From Ditylenchus dipsaci (lineage: Eukaryota > Nematoda > Chromadorea > Rhabditida > Anguinidae): a DNA stretch of 64,000 bases. Position numbers and translations under genes: made by a program. The stretch covers positions 248,001-312,000 of the forward strand of contig SADC01001357.1 in assembly GCA_004194705.1 (NCBI GenBank), in the 5' to 3' direction. This document shows, piece by piece, positions 21,079 to 32,074 of the stretch. Under the pieces are notes generated by a model. That model saw nothing but the letters and a program-made list of their open reading frames with translations. It did not search any database and was not told the DNA's origin. Position 1 is the stretch's first letter. Every line of letters begins with the position of its first letter.

Positions 21079-22602
21079 TTAATCTTCCTCTTCTCCATCA
21101 GAGCCTCCCTTCTCGACTCCCTTCTTCAAGTTACGGCGCTTGACACGCCCAGGTCGACCACCTGAATTATATCAAAATTAGTGCTCTCATTAAAGAAGAA
21201 GCTTGAAATGACAGAAATTCATTTCCACTCACCAGCAAAGGAGACTTGGAAGAAAAGTCAATGTGCTTTTGAGAATCCAGTCGAACTTCAAATGATGGAA
21301 TGTTGACAACCTGTCTGCGCACTCTGCAAATGTCAAAATAATTAAATGGGCAGTTATAGTTATAGTATATTATGTTGATTATTTGAAAATCGTGTTTTTA
21401 CTGGCTGATTTAAATAATTCTATGCTTTCCCGTAGTTTTGTAAAAAAGTTTTTTTGCGTTCTTGTAGATTTTTTTATTAACTAATTGCAGTGGTTCAAGT
21501 TTGGTAGCCGTTTCGTTTTCAAATGTGTTTCTGAAAAACCTAAAAATTGCAATTTTTGCTTGCTTATATAAGCTCTGACAGATGCAGTTTTCTACCGTCG
21601 ATTCACTAAGCACTTCCTCGAGAATGAAAAAATTCGTTTCTGGCATTGTGTTTTTAATACTTTTGGTGTCAACCCCACAGAAGAAAAAGGGCAAAAATAT
21701 AAAAATTAGTCTTACACAAATGAAAAAAACTTATTCGGCGGACTTTATTAGAGAGTATACAGTAAATGAGTATAGCAGTCATTGTGAATTTTATTGCTGT
21801 TCAGAATTTTCCGTTCAAAAAGTTATTTTATTAAAAATAGGCTTTCAAGGTCCGTCGGGAAATTTTGAGATAAAAAAATTCGAGATTTGGAAAATAAGTT
21901 TTGGGAATTATATTTTGTGTAAATTTGGCTAGATTGTAGAAATTTCATAAAGTTCATTCTTTTTCGCCAAAAATTGTGTACATATCATCATATTTCGATA
22001 AATTTACCGATAACAGCATTTTTAAGAATTTGATATTATTCATAGAACTGACAGTCAAAGAAAATACGGTTTGAAAGTAGACCTTATCATTTACTAGGGT
22101 AATGGACCCCTACCCTCTAAAACTTTTTTTAATGTTTAGACAAAGATCTTACCGAATATGCTTCTGACGGATGAGAACACGGGCATGATGAATGGACTTG
22201 GCAAGCCCTAGCTTAAAAACTTGGGTCTGCAAACGGCGCTCCAAGAAATCTTCTACTCTAAGACCAAGAACGTAATCGAGCTTCATCTTGTCTTCACTGA
22301 GCACTCCAATGCGAACAAGGCGGCGCAACAATGCATTTCCCTCAAACAACCGCTTTGGGTCTTTGTCCTCCAGTGTCAGAAGATCACGAGCACGCTTTCG
22401 GATCTTAGCCAGAGTCAGCTTCACTCGCCAGACTTCGCACTTGTTTCGGAGGCCAAATTCCCAATAAGCTTCAGCTCCTACAAAAAGGTGTTAAAAGACA
22501 TGTTTTATTTGAATCAGTATTTACCTGATCCAAACGCTCTTTCTCAAAAGGTCGGCGAGGAACGTCGTAGACTTTAGAGAAGACATGCTTGACACGTGGC
22601 AT
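21079..22602 (-). CDS. rps-9: Small ribosomal subunit protein S9 (uS4)
   Basis: Component of the cytosolic 40S subunit near the mRNA entry site. Four exons: 22525-22602, 22153-22477, 21233-21323, 21079-21161. The start is ATG at 22602 (MPRVKHVF), then [53 protein letters not shown] and [10 protein letters not shown], ending in an acidic tail EEED. Almost the whole family length is covered. Two single-base deletions break the frame: one in the G-run read at 22460-22462 (GEFGLRNK is expected there), one in the T-run at 21237-21239 before the last intron. With both restored all exon phases agree. I therefore read this as a working gene with consensus errors, not a pseudogene. An AG lies directly before the ATG (minus, 22603-22604), compatible with trans-splicing. 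Confidence 0.95.
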
Positions 22603-22604
22603 CT

Positions 22605-23204
22605 TGATTTACTTCCTATGAATAATAGAAATTAGTTTAAAAAAAATCGAACAAGCAAACGTTTCACACAAATAGAAATTTATTGGAAGTCCAAGAAAAG
22701 TAAAAGAAGCACATCCTACTTGGTTATACAGTAGAATAACAATTTGCGGCATTTGCAGCACCTCGCCAATCCAAGCAAGACAAATCTTTTTTCAACTATG
22801 TTATTTTTGAAAATTATTTATTTCTGTCAACAATTTGTGAGAATTCATATTGTCTTTACGAATGTGTCAATAGTTGAACTTCTTCACATTGCTTTTGAAA
22901 CACATGGAATCAGTCGATTGTGCAACATTTTTAGTCTTTATATAATATTTGCCATATGTCCGTCCCACATTTTTTTTTAAATTCTACAGCCTCAGGGGAT
23001 TACTACTCATTTGCGCAAAACTCATTTGCGCAAACTCATTTGCGCAAAACTCATTTGCGCAAGCTCATTTGCGCGAAACTCATTTGCGCAAATTTTTTTT
23101 CAAAGTTGCAGGTTCGGATTTCGGTGGTAGCAGAAATTATTTTTTCTTGTCTGAAATAGTTTTAAAGGCTCAGGAAGCCGCAGGATAATGAGGAAAACCA
23201 ATGC
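22605..23204. other. Intergenic, no gene recognised
   Basis: Region upstream of the S9 gene, expected to hold its promoter. The only structure seen is the short tandem array at 23005-23092. Confidence 0.4.
23005..23092. repeat. ACTCATTTGCGCAAA tandem array
   Basis: Six copies of a 15-17 bp unit (A)CTCATTTGCGCAAA containing the palindrome TTTGCGCAAA. It is similar in style to the end arrays of hAT-like elements in this window, but no paired inverted array was found. Confidence 0.75.
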
Positions 23205-23205
23205 A

Positions 23206-23599
23206 AAATCATAGCCGCGGTATTTAGTAAGCTTCGAGTGTGGTATTGCAACTGCGTTCGTAAGACTAAAATTCACTGCGGTGTATGCGATCGACCGCAG
23301 CTGAACAACCCTAAACTAAGTTAACAAACTAACTCTAATATTGTCAAAGGAAGTCCTGTTAGTCACGTCAAATATTAATAGTAGCGCATCTGCATCTCTG
23401 TAGTATGAGGCAGTAATTGAGCGAAATCTGTAAATTCATACCAGCTGTAGAAATTGAAGCCATTTCAAAAAAAACCATTTACGAACCATGGGCTGGCCAA
23501 TGGGTATCACTGCTTATGGTCATTTTCGGCAATTTTTTTTTTATTAAAATTTTGTTCTCTTTACATTTCAGGCGGTGAAAGGTGAAAAAACATCCTTTT
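23206..23599 (-). pseudogene. Stray duplicate of one rab-37 exon with intron flanks
   Basis: Near-identical copy of 9926-10318. On the minus strand it contains a complete copy of the 94-nt exon encoding RSITASYYRDAD and DVTNRTSFDNIR, with both splice sites. It has one synonymous change (GTC to GTG, Val) and no frame damage. It lies about 13 kb upstream of the gene and beyond the S9 gene, in the wrong exon order to be used by rab-37. It is best read as a recent dispersed duplication, probably non-functional. Confidence 0.85.
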
Positions 23600-23639
23600 A
23601 AGCAACATAAAGGGCAAAGTTTCAAGTATGCACTTAAAA

Positions 23640-23775
23640 AGACTCCTGAAAAAAGTCTTTTTTGTCGCGCGGCAAATCCGAAAAAAGTCCTTTTGTCGCG
23701 CGACAAAACATAAACGACAAAAAAGGGAAAAGTCTTTTTTGTCGCGCGACAAAATACTTGTAAAAATCTTTTTTG
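23640..23775. repeat. TTTTGTCGCGCGACAAAA palindrome repeats
   Basis: Three copies of an 18-bp palindrome or close variants (about 23660, 23690, 23738) within 110 bp, directly after the duplicated rab-37 segment. This may be the end array of an element whose other end was not found. Confidence 0.6.
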
Positions 23776-23784
23776 TCCGGTTGC

Positions 23785-24033
23785 CCGTATTTCCTCTAAT
23801 TGCCACCGCCCCCTCGACTTCAAGCTATTTTATATCGGTCCAGATATTTTTTCGAACAGTTTTTTTTCTCGTATTCTTAATTCCCTGCGCTCTACTAAAT
23901 CTGCATTTTAGATTATGGATTTTCACCCAAAATTGTTTAATATGACTCTAATAAGCGACAAATCAACTCTCCCCCCCCCCTAAAAGTCGATCCAAAAATA
24001 AGCGCCCCGGGGCGGCAATTAGAGGAAATATGG
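23785..24033. mobile_element. MITE of the CCGTATT family
   Basis: Ends CCGTATTTCCTCTAATTGCC and GGCAATTAGAGGAAATATGG; the right end is followed by TA. The core is diverged and contains a C-run at 23971-23980. Confidence 0.55.
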
Positions 24034-24410
24034 TATTTCATTTTGGGGATGAAATACTCTAATGACTGAAAGCAGAGTGAGAGGAAACGCATTTTTATCA
24101 GAGTTTATTCAGAGATTTGTGGCTGGATTAAATTTTATTGGGTAGCCCTAAATCTTAGCTACAAAATGTGACCAAAAGAAAAAAAATTTATAAACAATAT
24201 AAAGTTTACAGCCCTTCCCGCGTTAAAAACATGGAATTTCCTCTCAGTCATTGGACACGACTCATGTCACACGAGGCTTTAATCTTTTTTGTCTTGTGAA
24301 GAACTTCTTTTATTATAAAAGTTTTTCGATAATTCAGCCTTAAAGGGGCATGCTCGCGCCCGATGCAATAATTCTTGCATTTCAAATTCGCGGTACCAGG
24401 CACGCCAGAG

Positions 24411-27400
24411 ATTTAAATTTCAAAATCGTTTTTGAAATCATTTCGAATCTTTTGTTCTAGTGCGTGGATGTTTTCGCTCCCCTTTTTTTCTGAGTATGCT
24501 CATGCGAATTGTCTAATCGACTGTAATGCTAATGGCTAGAGTCATTCTAGTCTAAAGCTTTAGTGTCTTTTCTACGGTTACTATGTTGAAATGAGTGATA
24601 ATTACGCATTTTCAGCCTCTACTCGGATAATCAAGATACGTCATCTCGAATTAGATAAGTTTTAGTCATATTTTTCGCCGTCTTCTGCTTTTTGTCTCTT
24701 GTGTATTTTTAGATGCCTGCAAATGGATTCCACATGATAAAGCCATGAAAATATTCGTAATTCTATGTGCTGAAGACTTTGATAAGTTCGCAACATGTGT
24801 GTAGGTATGTTTTCTTTCGTTACTATCTGTACAATTGGTGATTCAATTGGTGATTTCAGCCTCTAGTTGCAAGAATAAGTGCTCAAGGTGTTTCATTAGA
24901 TAAGTTCCTCCTATTTTTCAGCCGTCTTTTTCTTTTTCCTCTTGTCTATTTTAGGTGCCTTCAAAGTATGAGCGGAAGAAGAACAATAAAGGATTTGAAA
25001 TTCTATGTGGCGAAGATCATGATGAGCTTACCCTCTGTATTGTTTTTATGTTCTATTCGATAAATTCTTGGCCGCGTCGTATTCTAGTTTTCCTTTATGA
25101 TCAGAACAAAAGTCATGGCTGTTTTTTAGCTATTGCTTAGACATAAAAAATCTTTTCACGTCCACATTTTTATTTCAATAAACAATGTCATCATCGTCAA
25201 ATTCCACTTCACTATTCTCAAAATCGGGTTCATTGTCCATAAAGTCGATCTCTTCAATGTTTTCATATATCTCAAAGCCATCATAAAGTTCTTCTAGGGT
25301 GATTATTTGTGATTCAGCCGAAGCCCTTCTTCCGATTGCCTTATCGACAATGCGGCATTTCCATTCAAAATAACTAGCGCTCTTCACACCCTTTCGGACC
25401 GTACCCCCTTTTGCTTTCGAGTAAACGTCTCTTATATATTTGATAAATCTCTCTCCTCTTATTTCTGCCTTTCTATTTTCGTTGAAATGTAGAACTGCAA
25501 GTTGAGTCCTGGCGATAAAACCTCTCTTCGCACTAAAATTTTTGGCTTATATTTGTGAACACAATAGAGAGCATATAAATTCGTACTAGAACTTTCGTTT
25601 CGGTCTGTAAATGTTTGCGACAGAATTGAAAGACTCTACGTAGCTGGTGCTGTTCGATCCATTCAACCTGCTGATATCATTTAGGAATTGGTCAGATGAA
25701 ATTACTTGGAGTAGTACTGCAAATGAACTGGACGCTGGATTGAGGGGGTGCGCATAACCTCATTCTCTGTTATCGTATTGTGATGGCAGTTTAGCACTTT
25801 CGTGAATGTTTCAACCTACAATGAGTCTTATTAGTTTATTTTAATAACATTAGCTTGATGTACTTGAAATTTCCCCGAAATGTCCAGAGCTCTTTTGCTT
25901 CTCTTTTTTGACCATTCCGCAGCTGTGGCCAAGCCGTTTGTTTTTTCGTGCAAAATGTCTCGTACGAAACCCTAAGTAGTTTTTTCGAACTCTTTGTCAA
26001 AAAAATAATAATTTGTTACTTGAGACCAACTGTGTACTCCGGCCAGATGCAATAGAGAAGAAAGAGCTGTTTCTTTGACTACTTTCGGGTCGCCTTTCGG
26101 TAGTGAAGATGCATACCACAGATGGTTCATGAAGCGTGGTCCAGCCTCTTTGAGCTCATGATTGCACTTTTTCTTACTTTCCTTTATTTCGTTTGTAAAA
26201 AGGTACAATATTTGTCATTGTCTTACAGTAATTATAGAACGTCTAATGCTTTTCAGCATGTGCCAGGCGTCAAAGAAATGCTGTATGCTTGGTTTTTGGG
26301 ATGCTAAGTATGACCGAACTTGTGTATGCCTATCACTTGTAACTGAACCTATAAGCACTCCTAATTTTTCAAGACCCTGGATGCATCGTTTCACACCCTC
26401 AAGCTCCATACGTCCATACGACCGATAGCCTCAAATCTTATTATTTGTTTTGTTTCATTGTCAATGGCTGCCACACAACAGAGCTCTGCACTATAACCTG
26501 GACTATCATACTGTCCATCAACCGAAATATCAATAGGGCTCTAAAAAAATTTTATGATTTTGTGTAGGATGTTGGTTCTATACTAAGATGCTTCTCTGTA
26601 GGGTTGTGGCCATTAGAGAGTTAGATTGCTCATTGTATTCTTCTTCTACAGCAGGCCAAACAAATGATCTTGCAAGCCTTTGGAATGTTGCAACACTCAA
26701 ACCCCCAATTCGAGCACTTGAAAACAGAGAGATAGTTCCTAATTTATTTTCTGCTCATTTAAAGTAGAATTGTGTGTATGGATACCGGAAATGCGACAGG
26801 AGCAACAACCGCGGCAGCTACTACACTCAGAGTACCTTCATATTGCTGAGAGTTCTCGACTTTTTTCTGTCCTCGCCAATACTTATTTCGCCTGCATTCG
26901 TTACACCAAAACTTTACACTTAGGTTGGTAGCTTGCTTTGAAAAATGAGGTGACGAAACTCTATCAGACCCGCAATCATAGCATTTTTGAAGCAGAAGTT
27001 TGAGCTGGTCTAATTGGATAATGAAAAACTTTGAATGATCTGTAGGCTGAACTTCCTCATCATCTTCTTCCAAATAAGTCTCCTCTGTTGACAGCTCTAC
27101 ATCTTCAATAACCATCGCAGCATAAGGCATAGTATATGAGGTCTTCGGTGTCACCAGCTATAAAATTCATCTATTCACATCACAATGCATACTAAACTTC
27201 ACTAATTTTTTTCCGACGAGGAGTCAAAGGAGGTGTAGATAAGACAGGGAAGGTAGGAAAACCGATTTCATTTTCTTGATGTTGCTGGATGGACTGTGCT
27301 TCTCCGGGACAAATTAAAGCACCTGGCTTGACCCCAACAATTATTTCGTCACGTTTAATCAAATCGTTGTCATGAAAATGCGTGTAACACACTATAACTC

Positions 27401-28336
27401 TTTGGCCTGCGCGAAAAGGATCGAAGTTATCATGTGTGCGGTATGGAGCTAAGCGACTGTCGCTCATAGAGATTCGCACGCCATTATCAGAGCCTGTTTT
27501 TTTTGATAGATTGGACACACCATTTTTCAGCGCTAATAAAAAATTAAATTAGTATATCTCTCGTAGAAAGATCTGCAATAAAATTCCATTGAAGACATTT
27601 TTTTAGTCGGAGAGGTATAAATTGCAGATAAGGTTTGCAATACTCAAAAACTATGAACAAAGACTAGAGATTCAGATAATTTTATTTCAAAAATAATTTA
27701 CGATACAGACAGCAAGTAAAAAAGAATGACTAGAGATCACTCAAATGCTTGTTCTTCTTCCGCTCATACTTTGAAGGCACCTAAAATAGACAAGAGGAAA
27801 AAAGAAAAAGACGGCTGAAAAATAGGAGGAACTTATCTAATGAAACACCTTGAGCACTTATTCTTGCAACTAGAGGCTGAAATCACCAATTGAATCACCA
27901 ATTGTACAGATAGTAACGAAAGAAAACATACCTACACACATGTTGCGAACTTATCAAAGTCTTCAGCACATAGAATTACGAATATTTTCATGGCTTTATC
28001 ATGTGGAATCCATTTGCAGGCATCTAAAAATACACAAGAGACAAAAAGCAGAAGACGGCGAAAAATATGACTAAAACTTATCTAATTCGAGATGACGTAT
28101 CTTGATTATCCGAGTAGAGGCTGAAAATGCGTAATTATCACTCATTTCAACATAGTAACCGTAGAAAAGACACTAAAGCTTTAGACTAGAATGACTCTAG
28201 CCATTAGCATTACAGTCGATTAGACAATTCGCATGAGCATACTCAGAAAAAAAGGGGAGCGAAAACATCCACGCACTAGAACAAAAGATTCGAAATGATT
28301 TCAAAAACGATTTTGAAATTTAAATCTCTGGCGCAT
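24411..28336. mobile_element. Transposon Y with ~570-bp terminal inverted repeats, Kolobok-like
   Basis: Inverted repeats 24411-24985 and 27765-28336 are highly similar throughout (for example CCAGAGATTTAAATTTC, CTAAAGCTTTAGTGTC, AGTATGAGCGGAAGAAGAAC). Between them is a minus-strand transposase gene. It lies inside the terminal repeat of element Z, directly after CGCCAGAG. The exact ends and the target duplication are unclear, because CGCCAGAG belongs both to Z and to the apparent ends of Y. Confidence 0.7.
25175..27518 (-). CDS. Kolobok-like DDE transposase gene with THAP-like region (fragmented exons)
   Basis: Minus-strand exons or fragments at about 27518-27192, 27154-26759, 26535-26410, 26409-26215, 26208-25972 and 25387-25175. 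In order: a THAP-like half zinc module (VCYTHFHDNDLI then GVKPGAL); a Cys-pair region (CYDCGS then WCNECRR); VDGQYDSPGYSAE, which matches the conserved first-Asp region of Kolobok-type transposases; SDRHTQVRSYL and HFFDAWHMLKSI; then a His-rich C-terminal part (MNHLWYASS). This order is known to me from THAP-bearing transposases of invertebrate repeats. Joins were not resolved in detail. 5' exons probably lie in the right inverted repeat (27.77-28.3 kb). Whether it is active cannot be told. Confidence 0.6.
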
Positions 28337-28366
28337 GGTTGGTAAAAGGGACAAAATGCACGGCCC

Positions 28367-30888
28367 CTCAAAAACTGCAATCCTTAGCAGTTAAAAATAA
28401 ACAAAACGCCACGAATTTCAAAAAAAACTTTTTCTGCGTTTTCAAACAATTTTTGATTTTAGGTACTTTGCTGGAATTTAGACAAATTTATTGAAAACCT
28501 GAACAATCACAAATCAAAAACTTTCACATCAAACAAAATATTTCTCACAAAAGAGTCTTCCAATATTTTCTTGAGTGTCTTCATCCTTTCACGCATGCAG
28601 GAGAGCCTTCTTTCATCACCATTAACTTTGCAGTGCAAGGCTTCTATTGACTGCTCAGACAGAAGCCCCCAGAAACGATGCTTATCCATGAATTCACTGA
28701 CGTGTTGGCAAAAGATGTGGCACTTTGGAGTGACTGGCATTTGCGGAAAGCATGTCTAATATATTTGCTACCTAGATAAATCATGTCAAAAACAAATCTG
28801 AAAGTCGTACCATCATTGTTTCAAAGTATTCTTCGGACCAAATTTTGAATTTTGCGATTTCAGCACCCGAGAGGAAAGATCCTTTTGCCATAGCTTGCAT
28901 TTTGCCCAGAAGAGTTAGTAGCGTCCTGTAGCCAGTACACGAAGGATAGTCAAAAATAACATCTGTTATTTTTTGCGGTCCGTCTCCAGTAAGAAGCTTC
29001 CGAGTGTGGTTGCCTAATTTTGAGGAGTAGAACATAACCTAAATGATTTCTCATTACCTGTAAAGCATTTGGTTGAACTTCCGCCTTTGTCGCCCAGGAA
29101 CACTAAGTAGAGTTTGTCTTCGAACTTACCGCCAAAATCAAGCTTTCCTGCTTGATCAAGACGAAGGAGGCGATATTCAAGCACAGTCTTGATATTTGAC
29201 AACCAAAGATACCATACGCCATTTTTGCTGCATGCATCAATTTTGAGCTCTTGAGCAAATCTTTTCAGCTGATTGTCCACGGAATGAGTAGGAGCAAATA
29301 TATCCAAAGATTTCTGTAATTACGGAAAAATTATTAAAGGTACTGCAGTTGTAGGGATATGCACCTTTGCCAATCTGCTCTTCAACTCACGTCTCTGACT
29401 GCTGTTCATAATTCCGGCACAAGCACCAATATCTTCCATTGCAGAAAGCTTCTTCTTTGGGGTTGAAGGTTTTTCAGGCGATGCAATACCCATTCGAGTT
29501 CTGATTTTCTCCGATGAAATTTGGTAGTCGTTGTATGTTGGCATCTGACCATCTTTTCTCCTGTAAAATGCTATCACTTGGTCGATTCGTGAAAGTGATG
29601 CTCGCTTGCCTAATGACTGGATTGGTTGTCTTTGGTTCTAAACAAAACTTCGTAATGAAAATAATGACAAATTTCACTTACAGGATTCCGCTTCTTTGGC
29701 TCAATGAGACGATTAAGCAAGGCTTCTTTGTCTTGCTGAAGCTGTTTGACTACTCCACTGGTGTGATCGACTTGAACACTAATGCTCTTCCGGATAGGGA
29801 TTTTCTTCCCTAAAATCATAGTGAGAGTTAAACAACCAGTAAATTTAATGATGCTACTAACTTGTCTTGTCAACAGCCTTGGTTCTCTGATCTTCTTTGA
29901 CAGCCGACTTGTTCCACCTACTTGCAGCTGCTTGCTTCCGTTTGGCTGAGAGAATTGCTTTTCTTTCTTTTTCCAGTTGCAGCTGATTCTGTGTGGCCTT
30001 ATCTTTTTCTGCCTTTCTCAGCTTTTCATTAGCCTGCTTTACTAAAAGAAAAGTTCTTTCAAAATATCAGGTACAACCGGATGAAACAGCTTACGATGAC
30101 GAAGTTTCCACACTTCTCTTGCTTTTGCACTTGCTGCTTCTCTCTTCTGCACATCAAGTTGCTTCATCATTGACTTCTCAGACCATCGCTTGTGTGCCAG
30201 ACCTTGGAATTTCCCGATTATCGGCTGTTCTTTAGCATCTTTTTGCATTTTTCGAGTCTTGACCATTGCTAGACCTAAAACAGAAATCTTTGTCTCGCAT
30301 AAAAAACTCGCAAATTCGCATTGTTTCCGAAGATTTATGCACTAAAAGATAGCGGGACAAATAAAGTCTCACGAAAAACTATAAAAAGTCCTTAGAAGTC
30401 ATTTTTCAGAAATCTCAGACCACAAGAGTGAAACAATTGGCATTTTCCCGAATAAAAGTAGGGGTTTTGCGTTTTTCATCTAACTTTTGCATTGGACACC
30501 CTAAATTTGCATTTTTTGCATACTTCCTTGGTACCAAAATGTAGCAAATTTACTCCTCTATTGAGCCTCCAGTTGCGTTTCAGGAAAATTTGACAAGAAA
30601 TGTTGCTAGGATTTCAGTCGAGTCAACTATGTCAATAAAATTTCTTGAAAATATTCACATAAATCAATTGTGGCTTCGAAATTTTGCAAGTTTTTCGGGC
30701 AAGTGATGGCTCATTCGAAAGCCCTTAATGTGAAGAATCTTTTGACTATAAGCATGGATAAACCAGAAATGTAAAAACTATGTCTGAGGAGTGAAACAAA
30801 AACGCCTCAAAATCTACTATTTTCGATAATTTTTTGTTTGGCGCCAATTTTCTCTAATACAACAAAATTCAAATTTTGAGGGCCGTGA
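28367..30888. mobile_element. Transposon W with 4-bp AATG duplication
   Basis: Short inverted ends CACGGCCCCTCAAAA and TTTTGAGGGCCGTG, flanked on both sides by AATG. The uninterrupted site is preserved in the opposite arm of element Z (ACAAAATGGGCCAAAAGGG, minus strand near 33115), which shows that W inserted into Z. The interior is a minus-strand gene at 28507-30266. Confidence 0.65.
28507..30266 (-). CDS. Transposon-encoded protein of unassigned superfamily
   Basis: Several minus-strand exons: 30266-30094 (basic start MVKTRKMQKD), a coiled-coil-like Lys/Glu-rich exon at about 30047-29870, then 29810-29680, 29620-29340, 29307-29045, 29035-28800 and 28740-28507. Recognisable blocks in order are AFYRRKDGQMPTYNDYQ, FLGDKGGSSTK, CTGYRTLL, TPKCHIFCQHVSEFM, LSEQSIEALHCKVN. 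I have met similar FYRRD, GDKGG and PKxH blocks in repeat-encoded proteins of invertebrates but cannot name the superfamily. The Asp residues of GDKGG and the conserved His and Glu of the C-terminal part could be catalytic; this is a guess. One frame break near 29620 may be a splice join. Confidence 0.5.
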
Positions 30889-30939
30889 ATGGACCAAAAG
30901 GGATAAAACGTTCAAACGAGAATTAATTGTGTATTTAAA

Positions 30940-31030
30940 TTTTGTCCCTTTTTTATCGGTTTTATCTCCTTTTTATCGGTTTTATCCCCTTTTTATCGGT
31001 TTTGTCCCTTTTTTATCCCTTTCTTATTTT
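30940..31030. repeat. TTTATCGGTTTTATCC repeats, left arm of Z
   Basis: Three to four copies of a ~19-bp unit, CCCTTTTTTATCGGTTTTAT. The mirror-image array lies at 33000-33070 in the right arm of Z, so these are subterminal repeats of element Z. Confidence 0.65.
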
Positions 31031-31371
31031 GTTGGTTTAGACCCTTTTACATATTTTTTTCATCACCGAAACGATAAGGTAAGGTTTATTGAGAATAACA
31101 GCGATCTATTAATCTATAAATGATGCTTTCAGCAGATATTTCGAAATTATTGCGACAGGTTGTAGCCCAAACATACCTACTTTCTGTACATGTCCATGTA
31201 AATTATGGACCTCTGTGAACACTCTTTTGATTTTTTACAACTACATAGAGCCAATTATTACTAGTTTAGAAGAGAAAAATCTCATACAAAACTGGGCCGA
31301 ATCAAGAGTTGAGTATGTGACATGTGATGCTTGAAGATCGCTTAATCGGTCAAAAGATATTAAGGAATTAA

Positions 31372-31602
31372 AGGGGCATACCCGTGCGTTTCAAAAAGTT
31401 AAGGCGTGGACCAGCAATTTTTTTTGAATCCTCCCATTTTTCACTCGTTTTACGTCAAATCTAATATTTATGACCCTGTACTAGTTTCAAAAACTAGGCA
31501 GAAAACTTGAAAAATCTGGATGAGAACGCATTTAAAACTTGATCGAGAAAGAAAAAATGCTGGTAAGCGCCTTTTCTCCGTGTCGGGCACGGGCATGCCC
31601 CT
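31372..31602. mobile_element. 231-bp MITE with Z-type ends
   Basis: Ends AGGGGCATACCCGTGC and GCACGGGCATGCCCCT, flanked by TTAA (31368-31371 and 31603-31606). Same end family as element Z, but with an unrelated interior. It lies between the left arm of Z and the S23 gene. Confidence 0.75.
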
Positions 31603-32014
31603 TTAAAGACTCTAGCCCTTTCAACAAATAAGTGACCACTTTGATATTGTCACGTCATTGTCAACCCACCAGTCGATCTTGCCTAGATGACGTTACATAC
31701 ATCAAAAAAACTTCACTTAAGGATCCCATTATTATTGGTCGTATTGGTCTACTCTTCCCGTTTTGAACGTGGAAAAGTTTGGAAAAATTTTTCAAATAGC
31801 ATAGCATGCTGGACAGTCGGTAGCGCAGAAAAAATTAAGAAGGGACGGTCAGCCAAATAAACGCGGACTCCAGACTGAAGAATATATACCCTGAAAAACT
31901 GAGAGAGTACACCGGCTAGAGTGCCCTACAAGAATCGGGTCATTATTATATTCAAAAACCTAACCACCGCAAACGATCATAAAAAGAAAAGATCCAAACA
32001 AGTAGAATAGTGAC

Positions 32015-32020
32015 TTTATT
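32015..32020 (-). terminator. Poly(A) signal of the S23 gene
   Basis: AATAAA on the minus strand, 55 nt past the TAG stop at 32075-32077. Confidence 0.65.
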
Positions 32021-32074
32021 GTGCTTCCAAACAACAGGGTATGCAATAACAAGAGATATCTCAAGCACTTTTGT

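Noticed and set aside
21079..22602. S9 locus as a pseudogene because of two frameshifts
   Set aside because: Introns, splice sites and nearly every residue are conserved, and the same kind of one-base loss affects other conserved genes here, so consensus error is the better explanation.
22990..23100. CRISPR-like array
   Set aside because: The ACTCATTTGCGCAAA units are directly adjacent with no unique spacers, and the genome is eukaryotic.
24955..25140. Separate plus-strand gene starting MPSKYERKKN
   Set aside because: It lies in the left inverted repeat of transposon Y and mirrors the 5' exon region of the minus-strand transposase.
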